Of a stretch of DNA of 64,000 nt, positions 41,345-49,838 are shown piece by piece. Positions within the stretch are counted from its first letter, which is position 1. Each line of letters starts with the position of its first letter. Below the pieces are notes generated by a model. The model worked only from the letters and a program-made list of their open reading frames with translations. It made no database searches and was not told the origin of the DNA. Location of the stretch: the NCBI GenBank assembly GCA_045589495.1, contig JAZNPF010000035.1, positions 1 through 64,000 of the forward strand, given 5' to 3'. The position numbers were made by a program, and so were the translations under genes. This DNA is from SIG455 sp045589495 (lineage in GTDB: Bacteria; Bacillota; Clostridia; UMGS1810).

Positions 41345-41926
41345 TTATTTTTTTAATCCCTCTAAAAAGAAACTCATTCCGTAACGGAAATATTCCACAG
41401 CCTCGTCTTTGGTAAAACGTCGGCATATAGCATCGGCATTGAAACCGCGTGAAAAGCACCATACGGAATAACTCAATGCATCTGTATCTACGTCACTTTT
41501 TATAATATCTTTAGATTTTGCATATTCTACAAGTTTTTTTATTTCTTCACGCCACCAGATATAGTTGGAGTCGTTTATTGAATCATACTCAAATGCATAC
41601 TGGCTGAACTGCTCACGTATATCATAAGTAGCAACAAGTACCTGTGTAAGCACATCAAGAACATATTCAAAAAAATCGGTTTTCTCATCATATTTTTGAG
41701 AAAGGCACTCGCGCATTTGCATAACAGTGTTCTTATACACAATTTCCAGAACTTCACCAATATTGTGAAATCTGTTATAAAAAACTCTGTTGGTAATTTC
41801 AAGTTCACGAAGAATTTTACGCACGGTAAGTGTGTGTGCACCTTCAGAGGTTGCAATTTTAGTTGCAGCGGCAATTATCATATCCGACATTTCGTCATTT
41901 ATCATCGATATATCCTTATTTGCCAC
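41345..41926 (-). CDS. TetR-family regulator of fatty acid synthesis
   Basis: This 193-residue regulator starts with GTG at 41926, 8 nt after GGAGG. An N-terminal TetR HTH is visible (GAHTLTVRKILRELEITNRV then FYNRFHNIGEVLEIVYKN), followed by an all-helical ligand domain. Palindromes of one sequence flank both its own leader and the fab promoter, so it very likely controls both. The ligand may be an acyl-CoA or acyl-ACP; this is inferred from context only. Confidence 0.85.
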   Translation of the reverse strand: MANKDISMINDEMSDMIIAAATKIATSEGAHTLTVRKILRELEITNRVFYNRFHNIGEVLEIVYKNTVMQMRECLSQKYDEKTDFFEYVLDVLTQVLVATYDIREQFSQYAFEYDSINDSNYIWWREEIKKLVEYAKSKDIIKSDVDTDALSYSVWCFSRGFNADAICRRFTKDEAVEYFRYGMSFFLEGLKK

Positions 41927-41940
41927 AGAAATCACCTCCG

Positions 41941-41961
41941 TTCAGCACACTATGTGCTGAA
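41941..41961. promoter_or_regulatory. Operator 3, upstream of the TetR gene
   Basis: TTCAGCACA-N3-TGTGCTGAA lies 14 bp before the regulator's start codon, indicating autoregulation. Confidence 0.8.
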
Positions 41962-42018
41962 AACATTATACCACTCTCTTTCCCTATTGTCAACAATTTC
42001 CTTTGAATTTTATTGCAC

Positions 42019-42045
42019 AAAAAAGACGCCTGATGGCGTCTTTTT
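42019..42045 (-). terminator. Terminator of the stalk-domain protein gene
   Basis: AAAAAAGACGCC (42019-42030) pairs with GGCGTCTTTTT (42035-42045). T-runs lie on both strands; the minus-strand gene ends at 42055. Confidence 0.88.
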
Positions 42046-42054
42046 AAAAAGTGA

Positions 42055-42855
42055 TTATTTTTCTTCAGCAACTTCCTCAACGGGAGTAATCTCTGCAACG
42101 GGCTCATCAGATGGAAGTGTCATTGCAGGAGAACCTGATTTAACAACGATTACAGAAGGATTGTTAATCGGGGGAAGACTCATTGTCATAGCCTCACCGT
42201 AAGTTACTTTCAATGTAAGACCTTCTTCAAGTTCTTCAAATTTAACGGGGTTACCCTCTTCATCGGTAATGGTGGTTTCCTCGCTTATGTTAAGCACAAC
42301 TGTACCCATTACGATATCGTTAACGGTAATCTGTTTTTCTTCTGCATTAACAGCATCAATCAAAGCAATGTCTTTTAATTCAGCATCGAAAATTTTAATA
42401 GAGCCGTCTGCTTCTGTTCTGTACGCACCGCCTATAACCTGTGTGATGAATTCAGCGGGAACAAATGTTACACCTTCAATAAGAATCGGTGCTGTGCCGA
42501 GGAGCATAGGAGCAGTTCTTGAAAATGTGTAACCATCTTCAAAAGCGTTCATTGTAATGTAAACCGGACCTTTTGTTAAAATGATTGTACCGGTTTCGCC
42601 CTGCCACTCAACTTCGTAACCTAAAGTTTCGGTGATTGTGCGTAAAGGAAGCATCAGCATTCCCTCTTTTTCAAACGGAAGCGGAGCGTCAATCTCAACA
42701 CCGTTTACGTTGATTTTGAATTCAGGAGTAATCATTTTTGTAGCAATCTGATTTTCAGATACCACTTTGTTTGGATCGTATTCAGCAAAACTTATTACTG
42801 TAGATGCAGCTAAAACTGCAGTTGCGGCTATAACAGCCATTGTTTTTTTAAGCAT
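42055..42855 (-). CDS. Secreted protein with copper-amine-oxidase N-terminal (stalk) domain
   Basis: This 266-residue protein has a signal peptide (MLKKTMAVIAATAVLAASTV, cleavage near ISFA-EY) and a stalk-domain pair (VEIDAPLPFEKEGMLMLPLR, then GVTFVPAEFITQVIGGA), followed by a beta domain (NAEEKQITVNDIVMGTVVLN) and an acidic tail. The domain is common on clostridial cell-surface proteins and does not by itself imply amine oxidase activity. It is monocistronic. Confidence 0.82.
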   Translation of the reverse strand: MLKKTMAVIAATAVLAASTVISFAEYDPNKVVSENQIATKMITPEFKINVNGVEIDAPLPFEKEGMLMLPLRTITETLGYEVEWQGETGTIILTKGPVYITMNAFEDGYTFSRTAPMLLGTAPILIEGVTFVPAEFITQVIGGAYRTEADGSIKIFDAELKDIALIDAVNAEEKQITVNDIVMGTVVLNISEETTITDEEGNPVKFEELEEGLTLKVTYGEAMTMSLPPINNPSVIVVKSGSPAMTLPSDEPVAEITPVEEVAEEK

Positions 42856-42967
42856 AATTATGTACCTCTCTTTTTTATATTTAACAAATGCATCTGGCTT
42901 TTCACATCTGTTTTACACCTATAAGACGATGCAAATTTAAAAAAGTTCCGTATTTTTTAAAATTTTT

Positions 42968-44221
42968 TTATTTTATTTTTCTGCACTCCGTATAAAACCT
43001 TTTGTCGTGAGCATGACCCATTGAAAAAGTTTTACGTGGCAGTGCTCCGTCTAAGATAACTGTTTTGAAAAGTTCGGATTTGTCCATAACGTCAAACAGT
43101 ATACCTACATTACCGTCTTTTGCGGCAAAATCACGTACAACGTCATAACCGTGAATGTAGTCAACTGTTCCTGCGTTATCTTTAAGGTATTCATCAATCA
43201 GATTCTGCAGACTGCCTACTGCAATATTTGCTGTGGGGTTTGATATACTCATGGTTTTTGTGGTGCCGTTTGCTATATATTCGAATGTCTGTCCGCTTGT
43301 ACCCTCTTTAACACCGTTTTGGGCAAGGAATTTTTCAAATGCATCTGTGTCAACATCAAAGATAACTCTATGGATAGGTTCAAAAACCATTGCATCATCA
43401 TGGAGATTTACAATCTCTGCAAGAGCATATCTTGCAGGGTGCGTATTTACATCTGCTCCCTCGGCTTTGAGTTTTTCCCAGCACGCTTTTGCAGTGGCAA
43501 GCGAATGGTTGCCGTCACCCATAGCGTATGCTAAAGGCGATGACTCGTTTACATCGTACTTTGCATTAAATTTGTCAAGGTCACAAAGTTCCTCAAGAAG
43601 GGTATCTATTCTTTCGGAAATTTCGTCGGACACAAAATATCCTTTTATACTTCCTGAATTCTGCATAAGAGCAAAATCATAAGCCTTTTCAAAATTCTCT
43701 TTTTCTTTTCCAAGAGGCTCAATTATGGATTTGGCAGTATCGTCTATCAGTATCATAATGTGCGGAGATTCCAAAGACGCATTTTCTCTTACACGTACAC
43801 GCGGCGGAATACGTTCAATAATAGTGCCCTCTGTAGCACGGACTGCAGATGTTGAACCTTTTGAATAATCATAATGCTCCAAATCAATTTTGCCCACAAT
43901 ACCTTTTCGTACCATTCCGTCCGCCTGGGTACGCTCAACGTATATGTAAGCCGGCTCGCGCTCGATAAGTACGCCGTCCGCAATATATTTGTCCATAGTT
44001 TCACAGATATTTTTAATTCTGTCTGAAACGTCATCGGCCTCTAAATAAACTTCGGGCAAAACCAAATTAAGCATAGACGGTGAATCGCCTACATAATCAG
44101 CGGCAGCCTGCCAGTATTGGGGCTCGGACGTGTACTGGTCGCACGCAACGACACTCCATTTGCTCATATCTGTGCCATCTTTGGGAAGCAAGATTTTTGC
44201 TTTAGAAAATACTTTATCCAT
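42968..44221 (-). CDS. DUF1015 family protein
   Basis: This 417-residue protein begins VFSKAKILLPKDGTDMSKWS. The family motifs VACDQYTSEPQYW, YAMGDGNHSLATAK and, at the C-terminus, FSMGHAHDKRFYTECRKI are present. The biochemical role is unknown; homologues are often near serine biosynthesis genes, which are not seen here. It is monocistronic. Confidence 0.9.
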   Translation of the reverse strand: MDKVFSKAKILLPKDGTDMSKWSVVACDQYTSEPQYWQAAADYVGDSPSMLNLVLPEVYLEADDVSDRIKNICETMDKYIADGVLIEREPAYIYVERTQADGMVRKGIVGKIDLEHYDYSKGSTSAVRATEGTIIERIPPRVRVRENASLESPHIMILIDDTAKSIIEPLGKEKENFEKAYDFALMQNSGSIKGYFVSDEISERIDTLLEELCDLDKFNAKYDVNESSPLAYAMGDGNHSLATAKACWEKLKAEGADVNTHPARYALAEIVNLHDDAMVFEPIHRVIFDVDTDAFEKFLAQNGVKEGTSGQTFEYIANGTTKTMSISNPTANIAVGSLQNLIDEYLKDNAGTVDYIHGYDVVRDFAAKDGNVGILFDVMDKSELFKTVILDGALPRKTFSMGHAHDKRFYTECRKIK

Positions 44222-44320
44222 ATATATCTCTCCATTTTTAAAAGTTATTATTTATTTTACCATATCCCTCTTCAATAATCAAGTGTACCTGTATGTTTTT
44301 CAAATGTCGAATTTTTTCTA

Positions 44321-44349
44321 TTGACCTTTAAAATACAACATGGTATAAT
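44321..44349 (+). promoter_or_regulatory. Promoter of the 44.36-kb small RNA
   Basis: TTGACC (44321-44326), 17 nt and TATAAT (44344-44349) form a strong sigma-A promoter on the plus strand with no downstream protein gene. Confidence 0.85.
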
Positions 44350-44355
44350 TTATGT

Positions 44356-44496
44356 GTCAGGCATCATGAATATTTTTTTAGAAACAACGAAACCTGCTTT
44401 GGTAAAAAGCGTTTCGTCATTTTCGTTGTTTCTATGGAAATGGTGCCTGACAGCAGAAACGCTTTTTCAGTGCGTTCCTGCGGAGCGCACTTTTTT
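44356..44496 (+). ncRNA. Candidate small structured RNA, about 141 nt
   Basis: Starting about 7 nt after a consensus promoter, TGTCAGGCATCAT (44355-44367) pairs with ATGGTGCCTGACA (44440-44452), one wobble. Inside, AGAAACAACGAAA (44380-44392) pairs perfectly with 44421-44433, and an apical GCTTT/AAAGC helix follows. The two long helices enclose an asymmetric internal loop of 12 and 6 nt. AAAAAGCGTTTC (44404-44415) can also pair perfectly with 44456-44467, a mutually exclusive fold. A terminator closes it. There is no coding potential. The rod with a central bubble recalls 6S RNA but is shorter; I do not assign a family. Confidence 0.7.
44469..44496 (+). terminator. Terminator of the small RNA
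   Basis: AGTGCGTTCC (44469-44478) pairs with GGAGCGCACT (44482-44491) across a 3-nt loop and runs into TTTTTT. Confidence 0.88.
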
Positions 44497-44516
44497 AGTG
44501 TGCGAAATTTATGTTT

Positions 44517-44658
44517 GCTATTGTGCCGTTCTGTTTATATATCATTACATAAAGTCAATAGATTTTACGTTTCCTTTCAAGATATTAGAAAAATTTCCAA
44601 TTCAATTTTTGCTTTTTTAAAGCAAATCCTTTTCTAATCGACAGAACGGTACAATAGC
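44517..44658. repeat. 142-bp element with 18-bp terminal inverted repeats
   Basis: GCTATTGTGCCGTTCTGT (44517-44534) is inverted at 44641-44658 with one mismatch. The interior is AT-rich with TTAGAAAA/TTTTCTAA and other short stems and has no coding sequence. It may be a miniature inverted-repeat element or an RNA stem; no target-site duplication is evident. Confidence 0.45.
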
Positions 44659-44674
44659 AGTATGACGACTATTT

Positions 44675-44711
44675 AAAAACGGCTTGCAGATTATACTGCA
44701 AGCCGTTTTTG
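44675..44711 (-). terminator. Terminator of pckG
   Basis: AAAAACGGCTTGCAG (44675-44689) pairs with CTGCAAGCCGTTTTT (44697-44711), with T-runs on both strands. Confidence 0.9.
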
Positions 44712-44723
44712 ATTTTACAATTA

Positions 44724-46505
44724 TTATTTGCTGAGGTTGTTCTCAAGAATTTCGAGCTGTTTTGCAATTTCAGCAGGCAATCTGTCGCCAAACTGTGCAA
44801 AGTACTCTTTCTGGTCCTTAACGTCTTCCATCCAGACATCTTTATCAACTGTAAGGAGTTCTTTTAAAACATCTGCGTTGATGTCGAGGTCAGTAACATC
44901 GATATCTTCCATATTGGGGAGATATCCGATTTCGCTTTCGTTAGCGTCAACTTTACCTTCGCAACGGTCAAGAATCCAGAGAAGAACGCGCATATTGTCA
45001 CCAAATCCGGGCCACATAAAGTGTCCTTCGTCATCCTGTCTAAACCAGTTAACGTGGAAGATTTTAGGTGCTTTGTCAGCATCCATCTTTTTGCCCATCT
45101 CTAACCAGTGACCGAAATAGTCAGCCATATTGTAACCTACGAAAGGTTTCATAGCCATTGGGTCGCGTCTTACAACACCTACAGCACCTGCTGCTGCAGC
45201 GGTTGTTTCAGATGCCATTGTAGCACCTACGAACACGCCGTGTTCCCAATCTCTTGCCTGATATACCAACGGAGCAGTTTTAGCACGTCTGCCACCGAAT
45301 ACAATAGCAGAAATCGGTACACCCTGCGGGTTTTCAAATTCTTTTGAAATGCAGGGGCAGTTTATTGCCGGAGCAGTAAATCTTGAGTTGGGGTGAGCAA
45401 GTTTGTTGCCTGCTGCTGTGTATTCTACGCCGTTAACCTGAGCGCCTTTCCACTCTGTAGCATTAACGGGCGGATTTTTATCAAGACCTTCCCACCAAAC
45501 AGTGTTATCATCATTGTTGATAGCAACGTTTGTGAAGATTGTGTTCTTTTTGGTTGCTTCAAGTGCGTTGAAGTTTGTTTTTTCGCTTGTACCGGGAGCA
45601 ACGCCGAAGAAACCTGCTTCGGGGTTGATTGCGTACAATCTGCCGTCATCACCGATACGGAGCCAAGAAATGTCGTCACCAACGGTCCATACTTTGTAAC
45701 CTTTTTCTTTAAGGTACTCGGGCGGAATAAGCATAGCCAGGTTTGTTTTACCGCAAGCAGAGGGGAATGCAGCACAGATGTATTTAACTTCACCCTGAGG
45801 ATTTTCCAAACCTAAAATAAGCATGTGTTCAGCCATCCAGCCTTCTTTCATACCGAGGTAAGATGCAATACGGAGTGCAAAGCATTTTTTACCGAGCAGT
45901 ACGTTACCGCCATAAGCGGAGTTGATTGACCAGATTGTAGAATCCTGAGGGAACTGAACGATGTATCTTTCCTCGGGATTAACGTCTTTTTTAGCATGCA
46001 GACATTTTACGAAATCGCCGTCTTCACCGAGAGCGTCGATAACAGCGTCACCGATTCTTGTCATAATAGCCATGTTAAGCACAACGTAAATACTGTCTGT
46101 CAACTCAATACCGATTTTTGAGAATGGTGAGCCAACGGGACCCATTGAGTAAGGAATTACGTACATTGTACGGCCTTCCATAGAACCGTCATAGAGTTTT
46201 TTAAGTTTAGCATACATCTCAGCGGGATCCATCCAGTTATTAACGGGACCTGCCTCTTCTTTAGTAGGTGTGCAGATAAATGTTCTATCCTCTACACGTG
46301 CAACGTCGTTTTCAGCTGTTCTGTGATAGTAGCAGCCGGGAAGTTTTTCCTGATTGAGTTTAAGCATTTCGCCTGTAGCACAAGCTTCTTCTCTTAATGC
46401 TTCAAGCTGAGCCTCACTGCCGTCAATCCAAACGATTTCGGCAGGTCTGGTCATGGCAGCCATCTCATCAAGCCAAGTAAGAACTTTTTTGTTATTGGTT
46501 TTCAT
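44724..46505 (-). CDS. pckG: Phosphoenolpyruvate carboxykinase (GTP)
   Basis: This 593-residue enzyme has the GTP-type signatures: FPSACGKTNLAMLIPP (P-loop with catalytic Cys), GDDISWLRIGDDGRLYAINP, and YVIPYSMGPVGSPFSKIGIE. It interconverts oxaloacetate and PEP with GTP/GDP; in anaerobes it often works toward oxaloacetate. GGAGGAG precedes the ATG. It stands alone. Confidence 0.97.
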   Translation of the reverse strand: MKTNNKKVLTWLDEMAAMTRPAEIVWIDGSEAQLEALREEACATGEMLKLNQEKLPGCYYHRTAENDVARVEDRTFICTPTKEEAGPVNNWMDPAEMYAKLKKLYDGSMEGRTMYVIPYSMGPVGSPFSKIGIELTDSIYVVLNMAIMTRIGDAVIDALGEDGDFVKCLHAKKDVNPEERYIVQFPQDSTIWSINSAYGGNVLLGKKCFALRIASYLGMKEGWMAEHMLILGLENPQGEVKYICAAFPSACGKTNLAMLIPPEYLKEKGYKVWTVGDDISWLRIGDDGRLYAINPEAGFFGVAPGTSEKTNFNALEATKKNTIFTNVAINNDDNTVWWEGLDKNPPVNATEWKGAQVNGVEYTAAGNKLAHPNSRFTAPAINCPCISKEFENPQGVPISAIVFGGRRAKTAPLVYQARDWEHGVFVGATMASETTAAAAGAVGVVRRDPMAMKPFVGYNMADYFGHWLEMGKKMDADKAPKIFHVNWFRQDDEGHFMWPGFGDNMRVLLWILDRCEGKVDANESEIGYLPNMEDIDVTDLDINADVLKELLTVDKDVWMEDVKDQKEYFAQFGDRLPAEIAKQLEILENNLSK

Positions 46506-46650
46506 GATAGTTTCTCCTCCTGTATTTATATTAAAATCTGATTCTTTCCCATATTATACATTATTCTATATTTACCTTTAAAATCCTTTTTTATTTTCAA
46601 GAATTTTTTCACAAATATAGCAGTTGTTTTTTGTTAAAAATATAACAATT

Positions 46651-47868
46651 CTACAATTTCTTACGCAATATTGCAAATTCCACAACAGGTTTGCTCATTT
46701 TCATATAAACCGTCATCTGCGCATTAGGGGCAACATCAATATCCTCGCCGCGCTCATTTTTCATATCCTGCGCTACCTGAGTGAAATATCCGCCGTTTGG
46801 TACAATCACTTCAAGTTCGTCACCGGCAAAAAATCTGTTCCTCTGTTCAATTGTTGCAATACCTGTCGATGCATCATACTCTTTAACAACGCCTACTATT
46901 CCGTATTCACGGATATATTCACTGCTTTCAAAATTATGAGCATCAGCATCGGGTTTGCCAAAGTAGAATCCGGTTGTGTACCCTCTGTGGCTGACCTTTG
47001 CAAGTTCTTTGAGTACAGATTCGTCGGTTTTATACGAATCGGGATTTTGCATATATGAATCAATTGCCGAGCGGTATGCACTTACAACCGTTGCAACATA
47101 AAGTTCGTTTTTAACTCTGCCCTCTATCTTGAAACTGTCTATACCTGCATCAATAAGTTCTGGAATATGCTCTATCATACACAAATCTTTTGAATTAAAT
47201 ATAAACGTGCCTCGCTCTGTTTCCACAACAGGCATCTGCTCATCGGGACGTGTTTTTTCTGTAATTGTATATTCCCAACGGCAAGGGTGTGCGCATGCGC
47301 CCTGATTTGCACCTCTGCCGGTGAAATAGTTACTCATAAGGCATCTGCCGGAATACGATATGCACATTGCGCCGTGTATAAAGCACTCTATCTCGCAGTC
47401 GGTTTCACTTTTGACTTTTTTAATCTCGTCAAGAGAGAGTTCACGCGCTGGCACAACCCTTACTGCACCAAGTGTCTGCCATGCTTTAACGGCTGATGCG
47501 TTTGTTGTATTTGCCTGTGTGCTTATATGGATTGGCAATTTGGGCGCTGCAACCTTTACTGCGGAAAGCGCACCAATGTCTGATATTATAACACCGTCAA
47601 CTTTTATAAGTTCCAGATATTTTGCGTATTCTTCAAGGTCTGCAATATCATCGTTATGGCAGAATATGTTTACCGCTACGTATATCTTTTTGCCAAGATT
47701 GTGCGTATATCTAACTGCCTGTTCAAGTTCTGCGCGGCTGAAGTTTTTAGATGCAGTACGCAGCGAAAATTCTTCACCGCCCACATAAACGGCATCTGCC
47801 CCGTATGCAAGCGCGTATTTTAATGTATTAAAACTTCCCGCAGGTGCTAAAAGTTCAGGTTTCTTCAT
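46651..47868 (-). CDS. trhP: U32 family tRNA hydroxylation protein
   Basis: The start at 47868 (MKKPELLAPAGSFNTLKYAL) follows AAGGTG by 7 nt. The 405-residue protein has the U32 signature ECFIHGAMCISYSGRCLMSN and the iron-sulfur-type cysteines around GACAHPCRWEY. Such proteins (TrhP/YrrN-YrrO, YegQ) take part in prephenate-dependent 5-hydroxylation of U34 in tRNA. The adjoining methyltransferase gene matches TrmR, which methylates that product, strengthening the assignment over a plain peptidase label. Confidence 0.88.
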   Translation of the reverse strand: MKKPELLAPAGSFNTLKYALAYGADAVYVGGEEFSLRTASKNFSRAELEQAVRYTHNLGKKIYVAVNIFCHNDDIADLEEYAKYLELIKVDGVIISDIGALSAVKVAAPKLPIHISTQANTTNASAVKAWQTLGAVRVVPARELSLDEIKKVKSETDCEIECFIHGAMCISYSGRCLMSNYFTGRGANQGACAHPCRWEYTITEKTRPDEQMPVVETERGTFIFNSKDLCMIEHIPELIDAGIDSFKIEGRVKNELYVATVVSAYRSAIDSYMQNPDSYKTDESVLKELAKVSHRGYTTGFYFGKPDADAHNFESSEYIREYGIVGVVKEYDASTGIATIEQRNRFFAGDELEVIVPNGGYFTQVAQDMKNERGEDIDVAPNAQMTVYMKMSKPVVEFAILRKKL

Positions 47869-47881
47869 ATATATCACCTTT

Positions 47882-48478
47882 TTATTTCTTCCTTATAATC
47901 ATAATTCCGTCTTCAGTTTTCAAAAGTTCGCTTGTTACTCTGTCGTCTTCCTGAACAGTTTTGATAAAAAGACGCAGATTAGTAACTATTGTGCGGTGTT
48001 TATGTTCTACCTCGCCCTCTTTTTCCACGAGTCCTGCAAATAAAACATTATCCGCAATTATAATTCCACCGCTATCAAGCAGACGCAGGCAGTCCTCGTA
48101 ATAGTCTATATAGTGCGATTTATCGGCATCTAAAAATATTATATCCACTTTATTGTCCATTGACCGCAAAAGCGTAAGCGCATCGTCCTCTATAAGACGG
48201 ATTTTACCCGTAAGGTTTGCCTTGGCAATGTTTCGCCTTGCCATAGCGGCACGCTGCTCGTCACGTTCAACGGTTATAATAACTCCGTCATTAGCAATAT
48301 ATCTGCTGAATGTGATTGCGGAATACCCAATCGCCGCACCCAGTTCAAGCATACGTTTGGGTTTAATTTTTTCTATTATTGAACACAAAATCCGCTCCGT
48401 TTCGGGGCGGATTATGGGTACATAATTTTCGTGCGCATAACCGCGCATTGATGTTAAAAGTTTTTCAATATTACTCAT
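47882..48478 (-). CDS. trmR: tRNA 5-hydroxyuridine methyltransferase (TrmR-like O-methyltransferase)
   Basis: This 198-residue SAM-dependent O-methyltransferase has motif I RMLELGAAIGYSAITFSRYI, the acidic VERDEQRAAMARRN and metal-site DIIFLDADKSHYIDYYEDCL with ADNVLFAG. In Bacillus, TrmR (YrrM) is encoded next to TrhP proteins and turns ho5U34 into mo5U34; the same pairing occurs here, 13 nt apart. Its ATG overlaps the proB stop by 4 nt. Confidence 0.85.
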   Translation of the reverse strand: MSNIEKLLTSMRGYAHENYVPIIRPETERILCSIIEKIKPKRMLELGAAIGYSAITFSRYIANDGVIITVERDEQRAAMARRNIAKANLTGKIRLIEDDALTLLRSMDNKVDIIFLDADKSHYIDYYEDCLRLLDSGGIIIADNVLFAGLVEKEGEVEHKHRTIVTNLRLFIKTVQEDDRVTSELLKTEDGIMIIRKK

Positions 48479-49263
48479 ATCTTTTTCCTGAATAAAGTTC
48501 CTACTTTTTTGCCGTCGAATATATCATACAAAACATCGGGGTCAGCACCGTTTGTGATAATCATATCAACACCTGCGTTTGTGGCAGTTTCGGCAGCGGC
48601 AATCTTTGTTACCATACCACCCGTTCCACGTGATGTTCCCGTACCCCCGGCAAGGGCACGAATATCGTCCGTAATCTCATCAACCTCGTCAATTATACGG
48701 GCATCGTCAAATTTGTGCGGATCTTTGTCATAAAGTCCGTCAATATCTGAAAGCAGTACAAGTAAATCGGCGCCTACAAGTTCTGCAACTATGGCAGACA
48801 ACGTGTCATTATCACCAAACTCAATCTGCTCTGTAGAAACTGTGTCGTTTTCGTTTACAATCGGTATAGCGTTCAAAGAAAAAAGCATCTCAAACGTGTT
48901 TTTTGCATTGGTACGCATCTGTTCTTTATCAATAACATCACGTGTAAGCAAAATCTGTGCAACCGTATGCGAATAGTTTTCAAAAATCTGACTGTAAAAA
49001 TTCATAAGTTCGCACTGACCGATTGCCGCAAGTGCCTGTTTTTCTCTGGTGCAATCGGGACGTTTTGAAATGCCCGCTTTACCCATACCGACGCCTATGG
49101 CACCCGAAGAAACCAGTACAACCTCAATACCGCTGTTACGGATATCAGAAATGGTTTTTACCAGTTTTTCAATTCGGCGTATATTAAGGCGTCCCCCCTC
49201 ATAAGTGAGAGTAGACGTACCTACTTTTATTACTGCTCTTTTTACTTTATTAGCGTTTTCCAT
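48475..49263 (-). CDS. proB: Glutamate 5-kinase without PUA domain
   Basis: This 262-residue kinase begins KRAVIKVGTSTLTYEGGRLN and shows the amino-acid kinase motifs VLVSSGAIGVGMG, PIVNENDTVS, FGDNDTLSAIVAEL and GTGTSRGTGGMVTKIAAAET. It ends after the kinase domain and lacks the PUA domain of longer forms. It is the first step of proline synthesis; proA is not adjacent. It overlaps the upstream coiled-coil gene by 14 nt. Confidence 0.95.
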   Translation of the reverse strand: MENANKVKRAVIKVGTSTLTYEGGRLNIRRIEKLVKTISDIRNSGIEVVLVSSGAIGVGMGKAGISKRPDCTREKQALAAIGQCELMNFYSQIFENYSHTVAQILLTRDVIDKEQMRTNAKNTFEMLFSLNAIPIVNENDTVSTEQIEFGDNDTLSAIVAELVGADLLVLLSDIDGLYDKDPHKFDDARIIDEVDEITDDIRALAGGTGTSRGTGGMVTKIAAAETATNAGVDMIITNGADPDVLYDIFDGKKVGTLFRKKI

Positions 49264-49744
49264 TTTGAAGTTCTGCTCTGCTGTTGCGCAGGGTGTCTGT
49301 AAGTTTTGTAAGGCTTGCGCTTGACTGTGCGTTTACATCACGAAGACCAAGTTCCGCTTTTTTGAGCACATCATCTGCAAACTGCAGAGTGCCGAGTCTT
49401 ATCTCACGGCTGTTAGCCTGAGCAGCAGCGATGATTTCGTTTGCTTTTGCATTGGCGCGTTTTGTAATTTCGTGCTCATCAATTAAAGAAACGATTTTTT
49501 CCTCTGCTCCTTTGATGATAAGGTCTGCTTTCTGCTGAGCATCGCTTAAAATTCTCTGTCTGTCTTCAGCAACAGTTTTTGCTACGCGAACCTCTTCGGG
49601 AATATGTAAACTGATGTCTCTGATAATCTCCATTATTTCTTCTTTGTTCACAAATGTTTTGTGAATAATGGGGAATTCAAAGCCACTGTCTATAATATCC
49701 TCCAACTCGCTCAATAATTCGATTATATCGGTACCTCTTTCCAT
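49250..49744 (-). CDS. Coiled-coil protein, V-ATPase-subunit/DivIVA-like
   Basis: This 164-residue, strongly helical protein (KTVAEDRQRILSDAQQKADL, KRANAKANEIIAAAQANSRE) resembles coiled-coil families annotated as ATPase b-subunit-like or DivIVA-like in Clostridia. Such genes are often found near coaD. It has no membrane segment. The function is unknown. Confidence 0.65.
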   Translation of the reverse strand: MERGTDIIELLSELEDIIDSGFEFPIIHKTFVNKEEIMEIIRDISLHIPEEVRVAKTVAEDRQRILSDAQQKADLIIKGAEEKIVSLIDEHEITKRANAKANEIIAAAQANSREIRLGTLQFADDVLKKAELGLRDVNAQSSASLTKLTDTLRNSRAELQNGKR

Positions 49745-49838
49745 TTGTTCACCAATCCTTTCAAAAGTGAATTCATATATTTTGCATTTGTATAGCCTTA
49801 CTTACGACTATAAATAAAAATGTACAAATTAGGTCAAA

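Noticed and set aside
44356..44496. Firm assignment as 6S RNA or signal recognition particle RNA
   Set aside because: The rod is shorter than typical 6S RNA, and the conserved GGAA-loop region of SRP RNA is absent, so the family is left open.
46651..47868. Collagenase-type U32 peptidase
   Set aside because: The neighbouring TrmR-like methyltransferase and cysteine pattern favour the tRNA hydroxylation role.
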